Source: Micromonospora sp. MA102 (lineage in GTDB: Bacteria > Actinomycetota > Actinomycetes > Mycobacteriales > Micromonosporaceae). Taken from it: DNA of 64,000 nucleotides. Numbering within the stretch: position 1 is the stretch's first letter; each line of letters starts with the position of its first letter. Of the stretch, positions 57,855 through 64,000 are shown in pieces. The notes below the pieces were generated by a model. The model worked only from the letters and a program-made list of their open reading frames with translations, was not told the origin of the DNA and searched no databases. The stretch is from contig NZ_JAMWEG010000014.1 of NCBI RefSeq assembly GCF_025460765.1, positions 62,001-126,000 of the forward strand, written 5' to 3'. Made by a program: the position numbers and the translations under genes.

Positions 57855-59717
57855 TCAGCGCGGCACCGGGGGCTGGACCGCTGCGGCCGCCGGGTCGGTC
57901 CCGGGTTCCACCCGCCACGTCGGCAGCGGGTGCAGCGTCGGCATCGTCGGTAGTTCGGCTGCGTAGTCCCGGACCAGATGGGGCAGCCGGTACGTGCCGG
58001 CGGCGTCCAGGTAGACCAGGTGGGCGTCGAGCAGCTTCTCCAGCGCCTGCCACACCCGCTCGGCCGGCACGCCGAGCCGGGCCGCGGTCTCCTCCGGCGG
58101 CAGTACCGCCTCCGGTTCACCGCCCAGTAGCGCGAACACCTGCCCGACCAGCTCGTCGTCGGCACGTACGGCGGCGAAACCGAGGTCGATCCGCTGCCGC
58201 ATCGACAGGTCGTCCTCAGCCAGCAGGTCGAGCCGGCGACGGGGATCGCGCAGCTCCGCCACCAGACCGGCCAGCGTCTCCGACGGCCGCGCGGCCAGGC
58301 GGAACGCGACGGCACGCAGAGCCAGCGGCGACCCGCCGCACAGCCGGAGCAGTTCGCCGGCGGCGACGGGGGCAGCCGCCAGCCGCTCAGCGCATCCGAG
58401 CGCAGCCAGCAACGCCCGCCCGTCCTCGACCGGCATAGGGTCGAGATCCACCCGAGGCACGCCGTCCAGACTACGCAGGTGGCGCTGGGTCACGACGATG
58501 AGCGCCGAGCCGGGCCCGGCTGGGACGAGCGCGCGCACCTGCGCGGCGTGAGTGACGCCGTCCGCCACGATGAGGATCCGGCGCTCCGCCAGAAGCGACC
58601 GCACCCGGCCGGCCCGCTCGCAGGCCCGTTCGGGAATCGCCGCACCGTCGACGCCGAGCGCCCGGAGCACTCGCGCCAGCACCTCGTCTCCGCTGAAGGA
58701 CGGCTGATAGTGCAGGTCGACGTAGACGTGACCGTCCGGGAAGCGGACGGTAACGGCATGCGCCGCCCGCACCGCGAGGGAAGTCTTGCCGCTGCCGGCC
58801 GCTCCGCTGATGACTGCGGCCGCCGAGGCGGGAGCCGACAGTGCCGCCAGCACCTCGGCGTGCTCCCGAGTACGTCCGACGAACGCTCCCAGCGCCGCCG
58901 GCAGCTCCCGGGGCACGGGCGGGCCGCCGCCCCGCTTCACATCCTCCCGGACTGCCACCGTGGGGGACGGCGCCTGGTGCGAGAGCTCGAGCGAACGGTC
59001 GAGGACCGCGCGGTGCAGGCGCTGCAACTCCTCCCCCGGCTCGATGCCGAGTTGGTCCCGCAGGGTCGCTCGCGCATCCCGATAGGCGACCAGCGCCGCG
59101 GGCACATCGCCTCGGCGGTAGAGCGCCACGATCAGCTGCCCCCAGCTCCGTTCCCGCAGCGGGTGGGCGGAGAGCAGGCGGCGGAGCTGGGGCAGGACGG
59201 CACTGTGCGCGCCGACCGCGAGCTGCGCGTCCATGAGGTCCTCGAAGACCTGGAGCCGCTGCTCCTCCAGGCTGGCCCAGTGGTTGTCCAGCAGGGTGCC
59301 GCGAGACAGCCCGTCACCGGCCGTCCCGCGCCACCGGTCCATCGCCGAGGTCAGCGCGTCGATGGCGCCGGCCGGGTTGCGCTCGCTCAACCTGGACCGG
59401 CCCTCTTCGGCGAGCCGCTGGAAGTCGGTCACGTCGAGCTCGCCCGGCGCGAGACGCAACTCGTACGCCTGTGGCCGGGCGAGCAGCCGGTCCCCCACCG
59501 CCTGGCGGAGGGCGGCGGCGTGCGAGCGGAGGTTGGCCACCGCGGACGAGGGCGGGTCGGACCACACCATGCCGGCCAGTCCGTGCAGCGACACCGGCCG
59601 GTTCGCCTCCAGGGCCAGACCAGCCAGGACGGTGCGGCGCTTCGCCGCCCCGGGCGTCAACTGCCGGCCGTCGACCCACAGTTCCATCGTGCCCAGTAAA
59701 CGGACGTGAATCTCCAT
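57855..59717 (-). CDS. SARP-family transcriptional regulator with NB-ARC ATPase domain
   Basis: A 620-residue AfsR-like activator. The N-terminal winged helix (LLGTMELWVDGRQLTPGAAK, RRTVLAGLALEANRPVSL) binds DNA; the BTAD domain runs from about 95 to 245 (AVGAHSAVLPQLRRLLSAHP, ALVAYRDARATLRDQLGIEP). The NB-ARC domain from about 275 has P-loop ISGAAGSGKTSLAVRA, VDLHYQPSFSGDEVLARVL, ILIVADGV and GGSPLALRA. The C-terminal winged helix ends YRLPHLVRDYAAEL. ATG at 59717 follows GGGGGAGGACGC, preferred to ATG 59738. No TPR sensor domain follows, so it is shorter than AfsR. No biosynthetic cluster is visible within the window. Confidence 0.9.
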   Translation of the reverse strand: MEIHVRLLGTMELWVDGRQLTPGAAKRRTVLAGLALEANRPVSLHGLAGMVWSDPPSSAVANLRSHAAALRQAVGDRLLARPQAYELRLAPGELDVTDFQRLAEEGRSRLSERNPAGAIDALTSAMDRWRGTAGDGLSRGTLLDNHWASLEEQRLQVFEDLMDAQLAVGAHSAVLPQLRRLLSAHPLRERSWGQLIVALYRRGDVPAALVAYRDARATLRDQLGIEPGEELQRLHRAVLDRSLELSHQAPSPTVAVREDVKRGGGPPVPRELPAALGAFVGRTREHAEVLAALSAPASAAAVISGAAGSGKTSLAVRAAHAVTVRFPDGHVYVDLHYQPSFSGDEVLARVLRALGVDGAAIPERACERAGRVRSLLAERRILIVADGVTHAAQVRALVPAGPGSALIVVTQRHLRSLDGVPRVDLDPMPVEDGRALLAALGCAERLAAAPVAAGELLRLCGGSPLALRAVAFRLAARPSETLAGLVAELRDPRRRLDLLAEDDLSMRQRIDLGFAAVRADDELVGQVFALLGGEPEAVLPPEETAARLGVPAERVWQALEKLLDAHLVYLDAAGTYRLPHLVRDYAAELPTMPTLHPLPTWRVEPGTDPAAAAVQPPVPR

Positions 59718-59799
59718 GCGTCCTCCCCCGTCGGCCATGAGCGCTGCTCACGCTAGGCGACCGGCCGCGCACGCAACAAGAAGGATCGTTATGGATAAT

Positions 59800-59844
59800 G
59801 AGTGACGAAAGTCAATGCGAAACGCCGCGTGTCGCTGTAACGAG
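59800..59844. repeat. Duplicated regulatory block A, copy 2
   Basis: Second copy of block A, 83 bp upstream of the SARP start codon. AGTGACGAAAGTCAAT and GCGTGTCGCTGTAACG align with copy 1 without gaps. On the strand of the SARP gene it carries TTGACT followed after 17 bp by ATAACG, a possible promoter. Confidence 0.6.
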
Positions 59845-60035
59845 AAAAGAGCGGTGAACGCTGCGAGCCCGCCTGAAATTCGGGCCCAGGCCGTATAGCC
59901 ATCGCCTGTCACCGTCCTCGCCACGAACCTGAGGGACGATCGGCGTGATCTGATCAGTCTACGGTCCGCCGACGGACGGGCCAATCGGCCGACCGGGGGG
60001 CCGCCCCAGCTTTTCGCACCTGACGGACGCGCGGA

Positions 60036-60060
60036 ACCGTGACCGATCAGGAACATCGCC
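60036..60060. repeat. Duplicated regulatory block B, copy 2
   Basis: CGTGACCGATCAGGA followed by CATCGCC, matching copy 1. It lies about 320 bp upstream of the SARP start. The gap 59718-60135 contains only these blocks and the toxin-operon terminator. Confidence 0.5.
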
Positions 60061-60091
60061 AGCCTCAAGAGGGCCTTCGCCCGAGGAAGCC

Positions 60092-60128
60092 GCTGCCGCC
60101 GAGCCCGCGTGGCGGGCCCGGCGGCAGC
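60092..60128 (-). terminator. Terminator of the toxin-immunity operon
   Basis: GCTGCCGCCG-GCCCGC pairs with GCGGGC-CGGCGGCAGC (one mismatch) around a 3-base loop, 8 bp after the barstar stop codon. Confidence 0.75.
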
Positions 60129-60135
60129 CGGGGTT

Positions 60136-60429
60136 TCAGTCCGTGATCACCAACTCGAAGCGTTCATCGTCTTCTCGTCGTCGATCCCGCTCCTCGGCTC
60201 TTCGCAGGATCGCCACGATCCTCTCGAAATCGCCTTTTCCCATCCCTTTCCTACTGACACCTGCATGCGTCCAGATCAGTCGCACCGGACGCTCGACGTC
60301 GAAGCTCACGCGGTCCCAGAGAGCGTCCAGGTTCTTCCCGTAATAGGGCCCGAAGTCAAGCAGTCGAGCTATCTCGGCATGAAACTCGGCTTCTGACCTG
60401 ACTCGCCGACCATCCAACTCAACCTGCAT
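60136..60429 (-). CDS. Barstar-family immunity protein
   Basis: A 97-residue inhibitor that plugs the active site of a barnase-type RNase. The family pattern is clear: FHAEIARLLDFGPYYGKNLD, ALWDRVSFDVERPVRLIW, and the closing FELVITD. Asp in GKNLDALWD and the YYG pair are the barnase-contacting region. ATG at 60429 follows GGAAGTGAC and begins 1 base after the toxin stop codon, so immunity is made with the toxin and protects the producer. Confidence 0.93.
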   Translation of the reverse strand: MQVELDGRRVRSEAEFHAEIARLLDFGPYYGKNLDALWDRVSFDVERPVRLIWTHAGVSRKGMGKGDFERIVAILRRAEERDRRREDDERFELVITD

Positions 60430-60430
60430 G

Positions 60431-63400
60431 TCACTTCCAGTTCGGGAGCTGATAGAACGACCCGTAATGATCAGCCGTGACAAATGCCAGGCCGTCGTTC
60501 GAATATACCAAACGGTTACCAGGCTGCTTCGCTCGGCTCATCGTGTTCTTGAGGCCCACATCTGCCTCATAATAGACGCGGCCGGGTGCCGACGGCAGCA
60601 GCCTGGTCGAATTCTCATAAATGTCGCCACCGATCTGGGCGCCGGGCACGTAATTGTTCAGCGCCTTCCCCGGCTTGTATCCGGCGGCCTCCGCCGCAGT
60701 CTTGGTGACGTAGTTACCCGGAAGTTTGCCTGTCGCCCTCAGGGACTCGATCAACGGGTTAGAAGCCTCCGCCACCCCCAGCTGCGCTACGTAGCGGGCA
60801 TGAGCAGCGGCGTTGGTGGCTCCGCTGGCGACTTCCTCCGTCTTGCCGGCCTTTCCGGCCCCACCACCGAGGAACAGGGTTGCCAGGTCGAAGACCGCTC
60901 GGCCTGCCGCATGCGCGTCCCTGCCGTTCTTGATGTCCTCCTCATAGGGCTGCTTGATCCCGTTCCAGAGCTGCCCCGGGTTCTTGATCGCGTCACCACG
61001 CGCTTCCGCTCGTGCCTTCGTCTCGGCTCGCGTCTGCTCGGACACGAACGGGCTGCTGCCGATGAACACGTCGTAGCCGAGCTGACCTAGCCCGCTTGCC
61101 GCGTCCTTTGCGCCGTCGACAAAACCGCTGCCGAAGCCCGCGAGGTTGTCGACGAACTCGTCCCAGGAGTGTCCGTCGATCTCGATGGCGCTGATGGGGT
61201 TGCCGCCGCCGAAGGCGTACCGGTTGCCGGTGAACGGGTTGAGGCCGAGGTTCATGTCGGCCAGGGCGCCGTTGTAGCTGTCCCGGGACAGGAACCGGTT
61301 CAGGCCGGGGCTGTAGTCGCGGAACCCCATGTCATACGAGCCGGAGTTCTGGTCCCACCGCTTGGCGTTGAACCGGTACGCGTTGTACGGCTCCTTCGTC
61401 GGATCCTGCGCGTCCGGCTTGTCGATGCCCGTGAACTGGGCGTCGTCGTTCTTGCCGTACGCGGTGTATCCGTAGGTGGCCTTCGTGTCACCGGTGTCGT
61501 CGGTCAGCTGCTCGACATCGGTGTGCGGGTCGTAGCCGTAGTAGGCGTTCTCCGCGGTCCCGTCGTCCTTGTGCGTGATCTGGGACAGCCGCTGTCCCCA
61601 CGGCGAGTACTGGTACGACTTGGTGAGCTTGCCGGCGACCTCCTCGTCCAGCACCTCGCCCGACAGGCCGAGGTAGTTGAAGGTGGTGGTCTTCTCCTTC
61701 GCGCCACCGGCGTCGGTGGTCTTGGTGGCGGTCCGGTCCAGCGGGTCGTACGTGTACTTCGTGGTCGACGTGCTCGTGCCGTTGTTCTTGCGGTTCTCGA
61801 CGACGTGGTCGAACCCGTCGTAGACGTTGCGCTCGAGAATCGTGCCCGCGGCGGTCACCGTGTCGAGGCGCCCGAACGGGTCGTAGTTGTACGACGAGCT
61901 CGCACCGCCGGCGCTGGCGGTGAGGAGCCGGTTCCGGTCGTACTTGAACGTCGTCGTGGTGCCCTTGAGGGTCTGCTCGATGACGTTGCTGTTGGCGTCG
62001 TGGATGTAGGTTTCCGTGCCGGCGGCGTCCCCGGTCTTGGTCAGGGTGGCCAGGCGGTCCCGCGGGTCGTAGGTGTAGGTGCTGGTGGTGTTGAGGTACG
62101 CCGAGTGGTTGTCGGCGTTCATCTTCCTTGCGACGTCGCGGCTGCGGTTGCCGTTCAGGTCGTAGGTGTAGGTGTGCTCCGACACCACCGTCGCGTTGGA
62201 CTTCTTCTCCACCTGGGTGTTCAGCAGCCCGTCGAGGTAGTACGTGTAGTCAACGGTGTTGCCGTTGCCCTTGGTCTCCCGCAGCTTCTCGCCGCGGTCG
62301 GTGTAGGTGAAGGTGCTGGTCTTCCTACCCGGATCCGTGGCGGACTTGCCGTTCACCACCTCCGACACCAGGTCTCGCGGGTCGTAGGTGTAGCCGGCGT
62401 ACTGCTTGTCGTGCGTGGTGGTCAGCGGTGCGCTGTTCTCGTTGTAGGTGAACGAGGTGGTGTTGGTGACCGTCCCACTCTTGCTCTCGGTGACGCTCTG
62501 CACCTGGTTCAGGTCGGTGTAGACGACCGAGTAGTCGTCCACCCGGGCGCCGGGTGAGGCGTCCGTGATCGTCTTCAGGTTGCCGTTCGGGTCGTAGCGG
62601 TAGCGGTAGTCGTGCTTCTCGTTGTCGGCCTCGCCCGTGTTGTCGCGCACGAGCTTCACGGCGTCCGCGACGACCGTGCCGGTCGCCTGGTCGGACAGCG
62701 ACACCTTGTGACGGTTGCCCTCGGTGAAGCTGTACGAGCCGAGGCTCACCCAGGTCCCGGTGTTGGTGGTCTGGTTGACCGTCTTCGGGGTGTCGCCGCC
62801 GCCGTGGCTGATCGTGTACTTCGCGTCGGTCGCCGCGCCGGTCACCTGCGGATAGCGGGCGAAGACCTCGTACGTGCCCGCCTGCGGCACGTTCAACTGC
62901 CAGGTGAACGTGTTCGCACCGGTCCCAGCGGGCCGGGTGGCGTAGTCGGTGCCGTACTTGCCGGTGGCCGAGTTGGCGACGGTCCAGGTCCCGGTCGCCG
63001 AGGCGTTGTTGAACTCGGAGTTGTCGACCAGGACGACCTGCTTGCCGACCGGCACGCCGTCGTCCGAGCGGGACTTCAGCTTGCCGTCCGGGAAGTACGA
63101 CCAGCTCATCGTCCGGTTCGACGAGCCGCCGGCCGAGGTGACCGTCCGGGCCGTCTGGGCACCGAGCTCGTTGTAGTCGTACGAGGTGACGATGTCCCAC
63201 GGGTCGGACGAGGACTTCGTCCAGCCGTTGTCGTAGTAGGTGTACGTGGTGTCGTTGCGGACCGTCTGCCCGGCCGACGGGGGCGCCGACAGGGTCGTCA
63301 GCCGGCCCACCGCGTCGTACTGGTAGGTGGTGACATCCGCCGTGGTGTAGCGGCTGTCGTCCTTGTCGTACGCGCTCCGGCTCTCCTTGACCCGGTTGAG

Positions 63401-64000
63401 CTTGTCGTAGGCGGTCACCGTGGCGAAGTCGTCCGGGTCGTCCGTGGTGGCGACCCCGCGGGGGCTCGTCACCTTGGTCTGATTGCCGACCTCGTCGTAC
63501 TCGTACCTGGTGATGCGGTACGTGATGGTGCCGTTGTCGTTCTTGTGCGGCACCTTGACCTCGGTCGGCTTGCCCCGCTCGTCGAGGGTGACCTCGGTGG
63601 TGTTGCCGAGCTGGTCCTTCGTCGCGGTGACCAGACCGTCACGGTCGTACGTGCTGCTGGTGGACTTGCCGAGCGCGTCAGTGGACTTGGTGACCCGGTG
63701 CGCCCGGTCGTACTCCAGCTTGGTGGTGTAGTCGGCGGTGTCGGCCGTGGCGTTCTTGCGCGGGTCGCCGACGGTGACGACGTTGCCCACGTCGTCGTAC
63801 TCGTAGGTGATCTTGTGGTTCTTGGCGTTGGTCACCGAGGTGAGCTGGTAGATCTCGTCGTAGCGGTTGGTGGTGACGTAGTCACCGGCTTCCGAGGTCA
63901 GGTTGCCCTTCGGCTCGGTGGTGGTGAGGAGGTTGCCGACCTTGTCGTAGGTGAACGACGTCTTCCGCTCCGGGTCGCCGGCGACGTCCACCGGCGCCTT
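60431..64000 (-). CDS. RHS/YD-repeat polymorphic toxin with C-terminal barnase domain (5' part beyond window)
   Basis: At least 1189 residues of a large contact-type toxin. Many YD repeats (YDKVGNLLTTTEPKGN, YDAVGRLTTLSAPPS) form the RHS shell. A golvesin/Xly-like carbohydrate-binding insertion lies near nt 62640-63040 (WQLNVPQAGTYEVFARYPQV, GTVVADAVKLV). The RHS core end, GFRDYSPGLNRFLSRDSYNG then GGNPISAIEIDG, is at about 61160-61330. The last about 110 residues are a barnase RNase: LPGNYVTKTAAEAAGYKPGK, GAQIGGDIYENSTRLLP, YYEADVGL (catalytic Glu), GNRLVYSND (Arg) and TADHYGSFYQL (His). The barstar gene follows 1 base later. The N-terminal secretion part is outside the window. Confidence 0.93.
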   Translation of the reverse strand, partial: KAPVDVAGDPERKTSFTYDKVGNLLTTTEPKGNLTSEAGDYVTTNRYDEIYQLTSVTNAKNHKITYEYDDVGNVVTVGDPRKNATADTADYTTKLEYDRAHRVTKSTDALGKSTSSTYDRDGLVTATKDQLGNTTEVTLDERGKPTEVKVPHKNDNGTITYRITRYEYDEVGNQTKVTSPRGVATTDDPDDFATVTAYDKLNRVKESRSAYDKDDSRYTTADVTTYQYDAVGRLTTLSAPPSAGQTVRNDTTYTYYDNGWTKSSSDPWDIVTSYDYNELGAQTARTVTSAGGSSNRTMSWSYFPDGKLKSRSDDGVPVGKQVVLVDNSEFNNASATGTWTVANSATGKYGTDYATRPAGTGANTFTWQLNVPQAGTYEVFARYPQVTGAATDAKYTISHGGGDTPKTVNQTTNTGTWVSLGSYSFTEGNRHKVSLSDQATGTVVADAVKLVRDNTGEADNEKHDYRYRYDPNGNLKTITDASPGARVDDYSVVYTDLNQVQSVTESKSGTVTNTTSFTYNENSAPLTTTHDKQYAGYTYDPRDLVSEVVNGKSATDPGRKTSTFTYTDRGEKLRETKGNGNTVDYTYYLDGLLNTQVEKKSNATVVSEHTYTYDLNGNRSRDVARKMNADNHSAYLNTTSTYTYDPRDRLATLTKTGDAAGTETYIHDANSNVIEQTLKGTTTTFKYDRNRLLTASAGGASSSYNYDPFGRLDTVTAAGTILERNVYDGFDHVVENRKNNGTSTSTTKYTYDPLDRTATKTTDAGGAKEKTTTFNYLGLSGEVLDEEVAGKLTKSYQYSPWGQRLSQITHKDDGTAENAYYGYDPHTDVEQLTDDTGDTKATYGYTAYGKNDDAQFTGIDKPDAQDPTKEPYNAYRFNAKRWDQNSGSYDMGFRDYSPGLNRFLSRDSYNGALADMNLGLNPFTGNRYAFGGGNPISAIEIDGHSWDEFVDNLAGFGSGFVDGAKDAASGLGQLGYDVFIGSSPFVSEQTRAETKARAEARGDAIKNPGQLWNGIKQPYEEDIKNGRDAHAAGRAVFDLATLFLGGGAGKAGKTEEVASGATNAAAHARYVAQLGVAEASNPLIESLRATGKLPGNYVTKTAAEAAGYKPGKALNNYVPGAQIGGDIYENSTRLLPSAPGRVYYEADVGLKNTMSRAKQPGNRLVYSNDGLAFVTADHYGSFYQLPNWK

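Overview
The window is high-GC actinobacterial chromosome with frequent GTG starts, strong GGAGG-type ribosome sites and very few AT-rich stretches. Gene content (GH48 cellulase with CebR-type operators, mycothiol-type maleylpyruvate isomerase, F420-type luciferase-like oxidoreductase, SARP regulator, MoxR/DUF58/transglutaminase locus, actinobacterial trp leader) fits the family Micromonosporaceae (Micromonospora or a close relative). This assignment rests on gene content only.

Positions 1 to about 12088 are one end of an integrated prophage. The tyrosine integrase (10616-11839) lies next to a chromosomal tRNA-Leu(GAG) gene (12085-12171) whose 3' end is the likely attachment site; the other prophage end is outside the window. 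A leftward run with GTGA/ATGA overlaps reads: a phage-borne tRNA-Gly(UCC), a DNA methylase-like/Mom-like fusion protein, a zinc-ribbon protein, a ParB-like protein, a tiny membrane protein, an Acb2/Tad1-type cyclic-nucleotide sponge, a terminator, then terminase small subunit, two small membrane proteins and terminase large subunit (cut by the window edge). The phage thus carries both DNA-modification and signal-sponge types of counter-defence just ahead of its packaging genes. Between this block and the integrase are an excisionase-like HTH gene, two unknown small genes, a two-gene operon of an HTH-ImmA/IrrE metallopeptidase plus a diverged tRNA-guanine-transglycosylase-like protein (the best candidate here for an undescribed system), an MFS remnant and a zinc-ribbon protein.

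From 12.4 to 23.4 kb there is a rightward locus: a TPR/proline-rich membrane protein, a beta-propeller/fibronectin-III protein, MoxR ATPase, DUF58 protein and a TgpA-like transglutaminase whose catalytic Cys and His are replaced. From 23.4 to 33.4 kb are housekeeping and accessory genes (SDR, luciferase-like oxidoreductase, LtrA, DUF1028, maleylpyruvate isomerase family, DedA, a NarL-type two-component pair, PEBP, PAP2, DUF3159). From 33.6 to 38.9 kb a divergent cellulose module (GH48 cellobiohydrolase and GH1 beta-glucosidase lipoprotein) shares a long intergenic region with three CebR-like operators. 

From 38.9 to 53.6 kb there are a two-gene remnant of a conservon (sensor kinase and roadblock protein), an FGGY kinase, a trp attenuator with a Trp-Trp leader peptide ahead of a TrpE-TrpG fusion, WrbA, a small membrane protein, a PRC-barrel/DUF2382 protein, an AlkZ-type winged-helix protein and an LpqY-SugABC-like sugar ABC operon. 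From 53.8 to 64 kb are a VOC protein, a RusA-like protein, an AMIN-like lipoprotein, an L,D-transpeptidase, a full SARP regulator with a truncated relative nearby, duplicated regulatory blocks, and finally a large RHS/YD-repeat toxin with a C-terminal barnase domain followed one base later by its barstar immunity gene. Several convergent gene pairs are separated by strong GC-rich hairpins that act as likely terminators. No rRNA, CRISPR array or complete insertion sequence was seen.
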